A stretch of 64,000 nucleotides of DNA from Bacteroidota bacterium (lineage in GTDB: Bacteria > Bacteroidota > Bacteroidia > Cytophagales > Cytophagaceae). The translations under genes were made by a program, and so were the position numbers. The stretch's first letter is position 1, and each line of letters starts with the position of its first letter. Positions 35,210-43,965 of the stretch are shown here, piece by piece. The notes under the pieces were generated by a model. That model saw nothing but the letters and a program-made list of their open reading frames with translations, did not search any database and was not told the DNA's origin. The stretch spans positions 62,001 through 126,000 of the forward strand of contig JAEWYS010000015.1 of NCBI GenBank assembly GCA_023458555.1, in the 5' to 3' direction.

Positions 35210-36842
35210 GGTTGTTATCGTACTTTGCAGCGTGTTTCTGGTCAATTTTTCATTTGCTCAGAATAACCGGGGCTCATCCTTAAACAAGGACCTGACCATT
35301 ACTAAAGAGCGAAACATCGAGTTGCCAGAGGTAAACCGAAACTATGAGAAAGTAACATATGATGTTCCTCAGAGTGAAGTAACACCACAGCAATATGATT
35401 ATGTTGAAGTGCCGGGAGAAATGGCCAAGCTCGATATGAAGATCAGAGTACGGACTCTCAATCCTGATGAGCTGTCAAAAATTTATGGTAACTATATAAA
35501 AGCAGGGTTTGGTAACTATGTAACACCATATCTGGAAGGACATTTTAACAGCAAGCGCAATGATAAATATTCCTATGGAATACATCTGAGACATCTCAGC
35601 TCATCCAGAGGACCTGTAGAATATGCCCGTACCGGTGTAAACAACCTCGGGGTATATGGCCGCTACTTTCTTAATAAGGTAACAATCGACGGAGATTTGT
35701 CATGGCAGAGACAGCGGTTTAATTATTATGGCTTTGATCACTCTGTTGCTCCTGAAATAGATGAAGACACCATTAAGCTGGTATATAATCTGATTAGGGC
35801 AGGTCTTAAATTTACCAATGCAGACTCAGATGCGCAGGTAAATTATAAAGTCGGCCTGAATTATTTCAACCTTGGGAATAATGCAGACAGTCGTGAGAAT
35901 GAATTTTTAATTGATTACGCCGGCGGATATCGTATGGATAATGAGAAAAATGTCCGTATATCCGGGGAATATTCGTTTTCTTCAAGAAAGTATAATGAAA
36001 ACTTTTCAAGGCATTTCTTCCAGATTCGTCCCAGCCTGGTGCTTTCCAGAGAGAATTACAGAATTACAGCCGGGGCAACGGTAGCCTATACGACCGATAC
36101 GACATTTAATTCCGGGTTACATTTATATCCGATCCTTCGGGGAGATTATTTTCTGATACCGGATCAGCTGATGATTTTTGCAGGACTGGGCGGGGAAATG
36201 CAACGTAATACCTGGAGAACATTTATGAGCCAGAATCCCTGGCTTCTGAATGGAGTGGCATTGAGCAATACCAATAAGACGCTGGATTTGTATGCAGGAT
36301 TGCAGGGTAATACACTTGAACGGTTAACCTACAAGGCCCGACTTGCTTATGAAACATACCGTTATCTGCCCTTCTTTGTCAATGCAGCTTCTGATACCTC
36401 TGCGTTTGATATTATTTATGATTCCGGACAGGCAAGCATTCTTAATTTCTACGCTGCCTTTGCCTATGAGTTTACCCAAAAGTTCAGGCTGGGGCTTGAT
36501 GCTAATCTGTATAGCTACGGATTAAGTAATATGATTGCTGCCCCGTGGCACCGGCCTTCATTTGATATGGCTGTGCTGGGCTCATATAACCTCCATAAGA
36601 AAATATATTTTAATGTGGATATTTTTTATATTAGCGGCCTTAAAGGAAGAAATCCGGTAAGCGGAGAAGCTGAAAAACTGAAAGATATTTTTGATCTGAA
36701 TCTGAAGCTTGAATATAGATTCTCAAATCCTTTTTCAGCCTTTGTTCAGCTAAATAATATTTTAGGCAAAAATTATCAACGTTACATGTATTATCCCGTT
36801 AAAGGAACAAATGTAATTGTAGGAGTTTCGTATACTTTTTAA
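35202..36842 (+). CDS. Outer-membrane beta-barrel protein
   Basis: 546 residues. A signal peptide (about 1-19, ending FSFAQ) is followed by a short charged linker and then alternating aromatic/polar strands to the C-terminus. It ends in YTF, a terminal aromatic typical of BAM substrates. It resembles the barrel half of TonB-dependent receptors but has no plug domain; the length suits about 20 or fewer strands. It overlaps the TPR gene and is followed 9 bases later by the SPOR gene. Its cargo is unknown; it is likely a partner of the TPR protein at the outer membrane. Confidence 0.85.
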   Translation: MNKVVIVLCSVFLVNFSFAQNNRGSSLNKDLTITKERNIELPEVNRNYEKVTYDVPQSEVTPQQYDYVEVPGEMAKLDMKIRVRTLNPDELSKIYGNYIKAGFGNYVTPYLEGHFNSKRNDKYSYGIHLRHLSSSRGPVEYARTGVNNLGVYGRYFLNKVTIDGDLSWQRQRFNYYGFDHSVAPEIDEDTIKLVYNLIRAGLKFTNADSDAQVNYKVGLNYFNLGNNADSRENEFLIDYAGGYRMDNEKNVRISGEYSFSSRKYNENFSRHFFQIRPSLVLSRENYRITAGATVAYTTDTTFNSGLHLYPILRGDYFLIPDQLMIFAGLGGEMQRNTWRTFMSQNPWLLNGVALSNTNKTLDLYAGLQGNTLERLTYKARLAYETYRYLPFFVNAASDTSAFDIIYDSGQASILNFYAAFAYEFTQKFRLGLDANLYSYGLSNMIAAPWHRPSFDMAVLGSYNLHKKIYFNVDIFYISGLKGRNPVSGEAEKLKDIFDLNLKLEYRFSNPFSAFVQLNNILGKNYQRYMYYPVKGTNVIVGVSYTF

Positions 36843-36851
36843 GAGGTGGAC

Positions 36852-37976
36852 ATGAATCTTGATCTATATATAGTGAAACTGTTGCAAACTGAAGACTGCT
36901 TTTCCATCAGAGGGCTTGGCGGGTTTGTAACCAGATATTCCGGGGCAGAAATTCATCCGGTAACACACAAGTTTAAACCGCCTTCCAAGAGAATCGCTTT
37001 TAACACGCAACTGAGCACCAATGATGAAAAGCTGGAAATGCTGATTGCGAAGAATGAAGGCATTTCTCCGGAGCAGGCTCAGAAGCATATAGAAAATTAT
37101 GTTATGCTGATTCATGAGAAGCTCAGAGGGTACGGTTATTATGAAGTCAATGGGGTTGGCCGTTTTTATTACAACCCGATTAGAGAAATTGAATTTGATC
37201 CCTTCGTAAATAATGACTTTCTTGAAGAAAGCTTTGGTTTACCGGAGATACTATATAAACCTGTTGAAAGAGAAATTATGAGAAACAGACCTGCTAAAAA
37301 GAAAATCGAAAATTCGGAAGAGGCTAATGATAAACCGGTAAAAAACAGATTAAAGATCGTTTGGGCTTTACTGCCATTGCTCGTAATTCTCGGAGCCGGA
37401 GCCGTGATGTACGGAGTAAAGGATCAGAATGAATCAATTGCAAAACTATTTGCTTTTAGTTCTACAGAGCCTTCCGGCATAGTGCCGGATGAAGGCAGCG
37501 AAGCATCCGAAGAAGTGAATGCCGGTGAGAGCATTTCCGGAGAAAATATTTCTGAAGATGTGGTAGTAGATACTACTGAAGAAGAATTTACCGTTGAAGT
37601 GGAAACAGGGGACAGTTTTGAAGTTGGTAAAAACCTGGTGACTGAGACCGGCGGTTCGGACAATATGGAGGCCGGATATGATCAGCCAGCCATACCAACC
37701 AGCGCATCAAAGCGGGCAGAAACTGAAAGCCGTGTACATACTCCCGGTGCGTACTCTATCGTAGTTGGGGCCTTCTCTAAAAAAGCAAACGCGGAAAAGC
37801 TGCAGAATAAACTGAATTGCTCAGGTTGCAATATATATATAGCGGAACCGGCTTCCGGCTCTGGTTTGTACAAAGTTATAGTCGCAGACTTTTCGGATAA
37901 AACTGAAGCATTTGCAAAACTTCCCGAATATAGAAATCAGTTTGGCGACAGTGCCTGGGTGATGACTAATAAATAA
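36852..37976 (+). CDS. HU-like (CCDC81-type) / TM / SPOR protein
   Basis: 374 residues from the ATG at 36852. The cytoplasmic N-terminus has two HU-like units: about 1-55 (LLQTEDCFSIRGLGGFVTR) and about 60-120 (ISPEQAQKHIENYVMLIHEK, then VNGVGRFYYNP). One TM helix spans about 168-190, a Glu-rich periplasmic linker about 195-290, and a SPOR domain about 298-374 (YSIVVGAFSKKANAEKLQ). SPOR domains bind denuded septal peptidoglycan. The HU-like fold at the other end faces the cytoplasm and could bind DNA or protein. So the protein could join the cell interior to the septal wall. It is followed by tolQ after 33 bases. Confidence 0.9.
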   Translation: MNLDLYIVKLLQTEDCFSIRGLGGFVTRYSGAEIHPVTHKFKPPSKRIAFNTQLSTNDEKLEMLIAKNEGISPEQAQKHIENYVMLIHEKLRGYGYYEVNGVGRFYYNPIREIEFDPFVNNDFLEESFGLPEILYKPVEREIMRNRPAKKKIENSEEANDKPVKNRLKIVWALLPLLVILGAGAVMYGVKDQNESIAKLFAFSSTEPSGIVPDEGSEASEEVNAGESISGENISEDVVVDTTEEEFTVEVETGDSFEVGKNLVTETGGSDNMEAGYDQPAIPTSASKRAETESRVHTPGAYSIVVGAFSKKANAEKLQNKLNCSGCNIYIAEPASGSGLYKVIVADFSDKTEAFAKLPEYRNQFGDSAWVMTNK

Positions 37977-38009
37977 ACGCGTTGTATAGGAATAGGACAA
38001 TAGAAAAGT

Positions 38010-38708
38010 ATGGTCATTTTGAATTTGTTTCTTGATATTATTCAGCCTGGCGCAGATACATTAACCTCGGCAGGTGCTTCCGAGGCAGGCTCGGTATCTG
38101 TCTGGGAACTTATTATGAAAGGTGGAATTTTTATGATTCCTCTTATATTTTTGAGTATTCTGGCTGTATACCTGATTGTTGAGCGTATTCTTACTCTTAG
38201 AAAGGCAGACAGGGATCCCGGAGGTTTTCTGGAAGAGCTTCATAATTACGTCAGTCAGGGAGATATAGCCGCTGCAAAGAGTCTATGCAAACAATACGAT
38301 ACTCCGTTTGCCAGAATGCTGCAAAAGGGTATTGTCAAATTAGGCAAGCCATTGCCGATTATTGAAGCAAGTATTGAAAATGTCGGAAGAATTGAAATCT
38401 TTAAACTGGAGCGGAACCTGAATAGCCTGGCTACTATCTCGGGGGCGGCCCCGATGATCGGATTTTTGGGTACAGTCTCCGGTATGGTGCAGGCCTTCAT
38501 CGCAATAGCACAGCAGGAAGGAACAATTAGTCCCAAAGTGCTCAGCTCAGGTATCTACGAAGCAATGATTACAACAGTTGCCGGACTTATCGTAGGTATT
38601 ATTGCTTATATCGGATACAATTACCTTACCGGCAAGGTACAGAAGATCGTGCATCAGATGGAATATACATCAATCGAATTTATGGAATTCCTTCAGGAAC
38701 CCAGATAG
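38010..38708 (+). CDS. MotA/TolQ/ExbB proton channel protein
   Basis: 232 residues. The TM helices sit at about 34-58, 135-160 and 180-200, with the family motif GFLGTVSGMVQAF at about 154-166. This is the inner-membrane half of a proton-driven motor with the ExbD/TolR gene that follows by 10 bases. The N-terminus is unusually extended and polar (about 10-28). The TolQ versus ExbB role is not separable by sequence. The TonB-like partner downstream favours an ExbB role, while the SPOR neighbour favours a Tol-Pal-like cell-division role. Confidence 0.92.
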   Translation: MVILNLFLDIIQPGADTLTSAGASEAGSVSVWELIMKGGIFMIPLIFLSILAVYLIVERILTLRKADRDPGGFLEELHNYVSQGDIAAAKSLCKQYDTPFARMLQKGIVKLGKPLPIIEASIENVGRIEIFKLERNLNSLATISGAAPMIGFLGTVSGMVQAFIAIAQQEGTISPKVLSSGIYEAMITTVAGLIVGIIAYIGYNYLTGKVQKIVHQMEYTSIEFMEFLQEPR

Positions 38709-38718
38709 ATAAAAAGAA

Positions 38719-39144
38719 ATGCCCAGATTTAAGAGTAAAAATAAGGTTAATCCGGAGTTCAGCATGGCTTCAATGACAGATTTTGTTTTTCTGTTGCTGA
38801 TATTCTTTATGCTTACTTCCAATATGGTAACGCCTACTGCTCTTCCGGTAAATCTCCCGACAACGAAAAAGGAACAAACGGTGATTGAATTGCAGAAGGT
38901 AGGGGTGACAATTACCAAAGATCTGAAATATTATATTAATGATATAGAGATACCGGAATCAGAACTTGAAGTAGCTCTGGCGCGTTGGTTTAAAGGAGAA
39001 CGCTATGAAAAAGGAGATCTGCAGGTTCCTGTAGCAATTTTGTATATTGACAAAGAGGTACCGGTAGAATATCTTGTAAAGGTAGCCGGTATTGTTAATA
39101 GCTTGGGTGCTAAAATTTCATTAGCGACAAAGCAAAAGGATTAA
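38719..39144 (+). CDS. ExbD/TolR biopolymer transport protein
   Basis: 141 residues: a short cytoplasmic N-terminus, one TM helix (about 19-38) that keeps the proton-carrying Asp (SMTDFVFLLLIFFML), and a periplasmic domain (about 45-141). It completes the motor with the preceding TolQ/ExbB-type protein. Seven bases separate it from the TonB-like gene. Confidence 0.93.
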   Translation: MPRFKSKNKVNPEFSMASMTDFVFLLLIFFMLTSNMVTPTALPVNLPTTKKEQTVIELQKVGVTITKDLKYYINDIEIPESELEVALARWFKGERYEKGDLQVPVAILYIDKEVPVEYLVKVAGIVNSLGAKISLATKQKD

Positions 39145-39151
39145 TAAGTGT

Positions 39152-40048
39152 ATGGAGAAATACTTGCATGACGAACAGAAGAACAGACGCATCGGAATCA
39201 CTGTTTCAGTGGTAATTCATGCCTTGTTGTTTGTTCTTTTTATGCTTTTTGCAGCATATAAAGCTCCATATCCTCCCAATCCCGGCATACCGGGAGTTGA
39301 GCTGAATTTTGGCACCTCGGATGAAGGCTGGGGCGAAACGCAGCCTGAGCCATATTCAGATCCCAATGGTGAAGAATCAGTAGCATCTTCACGGGAAGTA
39401 TCAGGGGAAACCCATACTCCGGCCGAAGCTTCCGAACAGACATCGGAAGTTGAAGATAATGATGATTTTATAACATCATCCTCACTGGATGCCCCGGTTG
39501 TAGCCGAGGATGTAAAGCCGGTTGAAAACAAAGCTCCGAAAGAAGTAAAGCCTAAAGAAGATAATACGAAAAAGCCGGAGCCGGTTGTACAGCCCCGTGC
39601 AGTAATGTCTGATCCTAATACAAGTACAACAGGAGCAGGAAACTCCAGCACTGCAACGAATTCCGGTACATCAGGCGGAAGTCACGGAGATACAAAAGGA
39701 AAAGGAGATCAGGGAAGTCAGAGTGGAAGCGTCGATGCAAGAGCTCTTTACGGAACTCCAGGCAACGGTGGAGGTGGCGGGGACGGACCCAAACTGAACA
39801 TGGCAGGCTGGAACTGGGATAAGATTCCGGACAAAAAAGACCCTTCCAAAGAAAGAGGATATATTGTCTTTGAGTTTAAGGTGGATGATTACGGTAATGT
39901 TGAATGGATCAAAACAAGTGAGGTTACGGTATCGCCGTCCGTTGAAAATTTTTACAAAGAGCAGCTGAGAAATACAACCTTTTCTCCGGAAGGAAGAAAT
40001 ATAGTCAACTATATTGGAAAAGTCCGATTTGATATCGTTGCCAAATGA
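39152..40048 (+). CDS. TonB-like energy transducer (TolA/TonB type)
   Basis: 298 residues. One TM helix near the N-terminus (about 13-36) is followed by a long Pro/Glu/Lys/Gly-rich periplasmic linker (about 37-215) of low complexity. A compact C-terminal domain (about 225-298; YIVFEFKVDDYGNVEWIK) looks like the TonB fold. It would carry force from the ExbB/D motor to the outer membrane. It is the last gene of the cluster before folC. The fold could equally be TolA-like. Confidence 0.85.
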   Translation: MEKYLHDEQKNRRIGITVSVVIHALLFVLFMLFAAYKAPYPPNPGIPGVELNFGTSDEGWGETQPEPYSDPNGEESVASSREVSGETHTPAEASEQTSEVEDNDDFITSSSLDAPVVAEDVKPVENKAPKEVKPKEDNTKKPEPVVQPRAVMSDPNTSTTGAGNSSTATNSGTSGGSHGDTKGKGDQGSQSGSVDARALYGTPGNGGGGGDGPKLNMAGWNWDKIPDKKDPSKERGYIVFEFKVDDYGNVEWIKTSEVTVSPSVENFYKEQLRNTTFSPEGRNIVNYIGKVRFDIVAK

Positions 40049-40099
40049 TCCTCTCAGCTGATACCTTTTTTTAAAAAAATACTGATTCTTTTTAAACGC

Positions 40100-40107
40100 T
40101 AATTTTG
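40100..40107 (+). promoter_or_regulatory. Candidate -7 box (TAATTTTG) only 4 bases before folC
   Basis: Exact TAnnTTTG match ending at 40107, with the GTG at 40112. If used, the transcript would start at or just after the start codon, which would be a leaderless or near-leaderless mRNA. No -33 TTG was found, so read-through from upstream remains possible. Confidence 0.3.
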
Positions 40108-40111
40108 CAGA

Positions 40112-41395
40112 GTGAACTACAGACAGACACTCGACTATTTGTATACAGCATTACCGATGTTTCAGAAAGTCGGGGGGGCTGCTTTTAATAAAGGTCTTGA
40201 TAAAACCTTACAACTGCTCGAAGTGCTGGATAATCCGCATTATCAGTTTAAGTCTGTACATATTGCCGGTACAAATGGCAAGGGAAGTGTGTCTTCGATG
40301 CTGTCAGCAGTGCTGCAGTCTGCCGGTTATAAAACAGGACTGTATACTTCACCGCATTTAAAAGAGTTTACTGAGCGGATACGTATCAATGGCATTGAAA
40401 TTCCCGAGAGCAATGTAATAAGCTTTGTCCAGAAAATGCTTCCCGGGCTGGAGAGGATAAAACCGTCATTTTTTGAAATGACAGTAGCTATGGCATTTGA
40501 TTACTTTGCCAGAGAAAAGGTAGATATTGCCATTATTGAGGTTGGTATGGGCGGACGATTGGATTCTACTAATGTCATTTTGCCGGAGCTGAGCATTATT
40601 ACCAATATCAGCTTTGATCATCAGCAGTTTTTGGGAGATACAATTTCGCTGATAGCCGGAGAAAAAGCTGAAATCATCAAACCGGGAATTCCGGCTATAA
40701 TTTCCGAATCACATGAGGAATCCCGTCCTGTTTTCGAGAAAGTAGCTGCTCAGAAGAAAGCTTCTATACAGTTTGCTGATGATCAGTACAAAGTGCTGCA
40801 AAACGGATTGACCGGGTGTTATCAGGTATATAAAGAGGACAGGTTGCTTCTGAAAGACCTGGAATGTGATCTGAAAGGAGCCTACCAGTGTCGTAATATT
40901 CCGGTAGTGGTAGCAGCCCTGGAACTATTGAAAGCCCGTTTTGCCATTGATGAGACCGCTTTGCGGAAAGGTCTGTGCAATGTAACCGGCCTTACCGGAC
41001 TTAAGGGACGGTGGCAGATACTGAAAAAAGAGCCATTGGTCATTTGTGATACGGGGCATAATGAAGCCGGTATAGCAATTATCATTGATTCATTGAGAAA
41101 ACTACCACACGGAAAGCTGATTTTTGTATTGGGAATGGTAGCAGATAAAGATGTTGAAAAAGTATTGCGTCTTTTACCATCGGATGCCGATTATATTTTT
41201 TGCCAGCCTTCGATTCAGCGGGCGCTCCCAGCAGCAGAGCTGGGTAGACTGGCCAAAGAAAAAGCAAGTATTGACAGTCAGGTGATTCCGGATGTAAATG
41301 AGGCTCTCCGCTTTGCCGAATCGCTGGCTTCGGCTTCTGATATCATTTTTGTTGGCGGCAGCACCTTTGTTGTAGCAGATCTGGCAACCCTCTGA
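40112..41395 (+). CDS. folC: Bifunctional folylpolyglutamate/dihydrofolate synthase
   Basis: 427 residues from a GTG. The Mur-ligase-type P-loop AGTNGKGS is at 52-59. DSTNVILPE and SFDHQQFLGDT follow, and the C-terminal domain has DTGHNEAGI. The enzyme adds glutamate to dihydropteroate and folates using ATP in the cytoplasm. It follows the TonB-like gene by 63 bases on the same strand, though its function is unrelated. Confidence 0.95.
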   Translation: MNYRQTLDYLYTALPMFQKVGGAAFNKGLDKTLQLLEVLDNPHYQFKSVHIAGTNGKGSVSSMLSAVLQSAGYKTGLYTSPHLKEFTERIRINGIEIPESNVISFVQKMLPGLERIKPSFFEMTVAMAFDYFAREKVDIAIIEVGMGGRLDSTNVILPELSIITNISFDHQQFLGDTISLIAGEKAEIIKPGIPAIISESHEESRPVFEKVAAQKKASIQFADDQYKVLQNGLTGCYQVYKEDRLLLKDLECDLKGAYQCRNIPVVVAALELLKARFAIDETALRKGLCNVTGLTGLKGRWQILKKEPLVICDTGHNEAGIAIIIDSLRKLPHGKLIFVLGMVADKDVEKVLRLLPSDADYIFCQPSIQRALPAAELGRLAKEKASIDSQVIPDVNEALRFAESLASASDIIFVGGSTFVVADLATL

Positions 41396-41491
41396 TCTCG
41401 TTGAACCGACACCCTGCAAAATCGTTGGAGTACTTCATTTTCTTAACATTCATCTTATCCATGTAGTTAATGCTATGAGGATTTTTTTAAG

Positions 41492-42415
41492 ATGAAAGAA
41501 CTTTACGATGTTATTGTTGTCGGAGGCGGGCCTGCCGGGTTAAATGCTGCATTAATTCTTGCCAGATGTTTGAGACGCGTTTTGGTTTTTGATCACGGTA
41601 AACCCCGAAATCGCTGGGCACAGGCAAGTCATGGTTTTTTATCAAGAGATGGGATTAATCCGCTGGAACTTGTGCGGATTAGTAAAGAGCAGCTAAGAAC
41701 GTACAATGTAGAAATAAAAGAACTTGAGGTGGTTAATGCCCGCAAAGAGCAGAATTTTATCGTAACAGATGAAAAGGGTGAAGAATACTATTCAAAAAAA
41801 CTTCTTATAGCTACAGGGCTGAAAGATTTACTTCCTAAAACTCCCGGATTTGAAAAATTATACGGAAAGAGTGTCTTTCATTGTCCCTATTGTGATGGGT
41901 TTGAAAACCGTTTTACCAAGCTTGCAGCTTACGGATACCACAAAAGCGGAGTAGGGCTGGCAATCAGTCTTACCAACTGGAGCGCAGATGTGGTGTTGTT
42001 TACGGATGGAAAGGATATATCGGATCCGGATAAAGACAAACTGAGACTTCATGGTATTGAAGTGGTAACAAAAAAAATCACAAGGCTTGACGGAGATGAA
42101 TACCTCAAGGGAATTGTGCTGGAAGATGGTACCTGCATAGCGAGAAATGCTGTATTTTTTTCCACTGAGCAGTATCAGCGATCACATCTTGCCGAAGAGC
42201 TGGGTTGCGAGTTCAGCACCTACAATATGGTAGAAACAGACGATTTTCAACAAACGAATGTCTCCGGGCTCTATGTTGCCGGTGATGCGGCCAGAGATGT
42301 GCAGCTGATTGTCATTGCAGCGGCGGAGGGTGCCCGGGCAGCCGTTATTATCAATAAAGCTTTTCAGAAAGAAGAAGCAAAACTGGCAAGTATTAATGCG
42401 GAACTGAAAAAGTAA
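41492..42415 (+). CDS. Thioredoxin-reductase-like FAD/NAD(P)-dependent oxidoreductase
   Basis: 307 residues. The FAD loop VVGGGPAGLNAAL is at 9-21. A redox pair Cys131/Cys134 sits in HCPYCDGFENR. The second FAD segment is VSGLYVAGDAAR. The NAD(P) loop is altered: the usual GxGxxA is replaced by AAYGYHKSGVGLA. The size equals TrxB, but the CPYC signature marks the side branch related to GliT-type and other disulfide oxidoreductases. No thioredoxin gene is adjacent. The partner is unknown. Confidence 0.9.
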   Translation: MKELYDVIVVGGGPAGLNAALILARCLRRVLVFDHGKPRNRWAQASHGFLSRDGINPLELVRISKEQLRTYNVEIKELEVVNARKEQNFIVTDEKGEEYYSKKLLIATGLKDLLPKTPGFEKLYGKSVFHCPYCDGFENRFTKLAAYGYHKSGVGLAISLTNWSADVVLFTDGKDISDPDKDKLRLHGIEVVTKKITRLDGDEYLKGIVLEDGTCIARNAVFFSTEQYQRSHLAEELGCEFSTYNMVETDDFQQTNVSGLYVAGDAARDVQLIVIAAAEGARAAVIINKAFQKEEAKLASINAELKK

Positions 42416-42472
42416 ACGTATTTTGCCCGATTTTGGTTAAAATTATAGAGTGGAGGATTAAAAAGGGGATCT

Positions 42473-42838
42473 ATGGAAATTTCTTTCGTTATATTTATAT
42501 GTACTTTATTGACGATCGTTGGAATTGTATCGATGGTTATTACATTGAGAAAAAGGCGACTGTCAATAACGCTGAGTGCGTTTCACGGTTTACTGACACT
42601 GGCAGTCTTTGGGGTATTTACCGGTTATATTGTAAATGAAATACCCAATGTTGTGCTGACATGGCCGAGAATAAGCTACATGTTTTATGCAATTGCGGGA
42701 ATTACAGCAATTGCATCAATATTTGTCAATAAAATGCTGAGTGTTAAGTTGCCCAAATGGGTGCCGCTTTCATATGGGGCATTTGAGATTCTGGGATATG
42801 CAGCGTTGTGGATAACAGCAGTGTCATTTATGCATTAA
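42473..42838 (+). CDS. Small four-TM membrane protein
   Basis: 121 residues with four hydrophobic spans (about 5-23, 37-56, 66-84 and 95-116). The ATG at 42473 is the clear start. No family is recognised with confidence. It follows the flavoprotein by 57 bases and ends at a terminator, so the two may be one transcript. Confidence 0.7.
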   Translation: MEISFVIFICTLLTIVGIVSMVITLRKRRLSITLSAFHGLLTLAVFGVFTGYIVNEIPNVVLTWPRISYMFYAIAGITAIASIFVNKMLSVKLPKWVPLSYGAFEILGYAALWITAVSFMH

Positions 42839-42890
42839 TCAGCTATGATGGGATATATAGTCTGTCGTGACCATTACCAGCCGCATGCAA

Positions 42891-42938
42891 AAGAACCATA
42901 ACATCAGAGGTTTCTGTCTTATGGTTCTTATTTTTTTA
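42891..42938 (+). terminator. Terminator after the small membrane protein
   Basis: A perfect 11-bp stem (42891-42901 with 42919-42929), a 17-nt loop and a run of seven T. Confidence 0.8.
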
Positions 42939-42956
42939 TAGTATGGCGGAATATTG

Positions 42957-43220
42957 TCAGTAGCTTTTCAATAAGCGATTGACTCTGGTCTTTTCGCGGT
43001 GAAAATATGTTTTCCAGTCACTTAATGCATTTTCGGATATACGGACTTTATTTCTTGCCAGTTCTTCTTTAAATTCTTCCCAGCTCATTGTATACCAGTC
43101 TTTTATTTTTTTTCCTGCTCTTAGTCCGAAATCTACATACAACATCTTGTAAAATTGATTAAGAACGTGGTTCAGCTCCTGTTCTCGCTGTTCTTTATCG
43201 ATTAAAAGTTCTACATCCAT
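42957..43220 (-). CDS. Uncharacterised small charged protein
   Basis: 87 residues, all-helical in pattern, rich in Lys, Glu, Trp and Tyr, with no signal or membrane segment. It reads WYTMSWEEFKEELARN in the middle. It ends in a short basic tail. No family is recognised. Codon use fits the neighbours, and it lies alone between two terminators, so it is an independent gene. Confidence 0.55.
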   Translation of the reverse strand: MDVELLIDKEQREQELNHVLNQFYKMLYVDFGLRAGKKIKDWYTMSWEEFKEELARNKVRISENALSDWKTYFHREKTRVNRLLKSY

Positions 43221-43399
43221 ACTTTATTTATATTTTATATTTATTTATTTATATTTTTATTTTTCCGTAACTAGATTCGGTCTAATAGTACTGTTGTGTT
43301 TACCAGTGATCGGATGTGTCACTGTATTATATTAACCAGTGGAGCAGTGGATAGTTTCGAAATAGAGAGGGATAATACAGAATTAAAAGTTCATTTTCT

Positions 43400-43440
43400 G
43401 ATAAATAAAAAATGCAGGCATCATCGGAATGATTGCCTGC
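43400..43440 (-). terminator. Terminator of the GreA-tail protein
   Basis: GCAGGCA/TGCCTGC with an extended stem and one bulge (43414-43440). On the minus strand it is followed by a run of six T in an AT tract. Confidence 0.75.
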
Positions 43441-43462
43441 TTATTTGTTGATTGTTAGTTGC

Positions 43463-43918
43463 TTAGAAAATGTCAAGTATTTTGACATTCTGATTTCTGA
43501 AGGAAAAGGAATCGTCCTTTTTTTTGCCAGACAAGGTCTGGTAAATCGGGCTTTGTGTAGAGATTGCCAGATAGGTTTCACCATCTTCTGTTTTTACTTC
43601 TCCCAGACTTATACTGACAAAATAGTTGTGCAGATTGGTTTTTACCACAGATCCCAGTTTGACGGTAGTATGCTCTGCAATATTTATCCTGTTTAGCACG
43701 GATAAGCCATCTATGCCTTCCTGTATTTGCCTCGAATACATGTCTCTTTCTGTGTTAAGTGACTCTCTGAATGATTCCATGCTGTCTTCGATAGAGCTTC
43801 TTTCTTCTTCTACACTTTCCTTGACAGAGGCTATGGCTTTCTGGGCTGTATGTATACTCGCCTTTTGCTGATCAATGCAAGCCTGAAGCAGTTCTTTCTT
43901 TTTCTCAAGTTTCTCCAT
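43463..43918 (-). CDS. Coiled-coil protein with GreA/GreB-like C-terminal domain
   Basis: 151 residues. The first half (about 1-75) is a charged coiled coil with Lys/Glu/Gln heptads. The second half (about 80-151) resembles the GreA C-terminal domain: VKLGSVVKTNLHNYFVSISLG, then ISTQSPIYQTLSGKKKDD. GreA has a two-helix hairpin that enters the polymerase secondary channel; here the coiled coil has another sequence and lacks an obvious tip acidic pair. Relatives in Bacteroidota are often mislabelled 3-oxoacyl-ACP synthase. A role near RNA polymerase is possible but unproven. Confidence 0.7.
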   Translation of the reverse strand: MEKLEKKKELLQACIDQQKASIHTAQKAIASVKESVEEERSSIEDSMESFRESLNTERDMYSRQIQEGIDGLSVLNRINIAEHTTVKLGSVVKTNLHNYFVSISLGEVKTEDGETYLAISTQSPIYQTLSGKKKDDSFSFRNQNVKILDIF

Positions 43919-43965
43919 TATTCTATTGTCAAATCGAATTTTTATTACATATGCTTATCACTAAA

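Noticed and set aside
39217..39651. A 144-codon minus-strand frame within the TonB-like gene
   Set aside because: Antisense shadow of the low-complexity Pro/Glu/Gly-rich linker.
42433..42639. A 68-codon frame just before and inside the small membrane protein gene
   Set aside because: Different frame from the four-TM protein, which has coherent membrane helices; this one does not.
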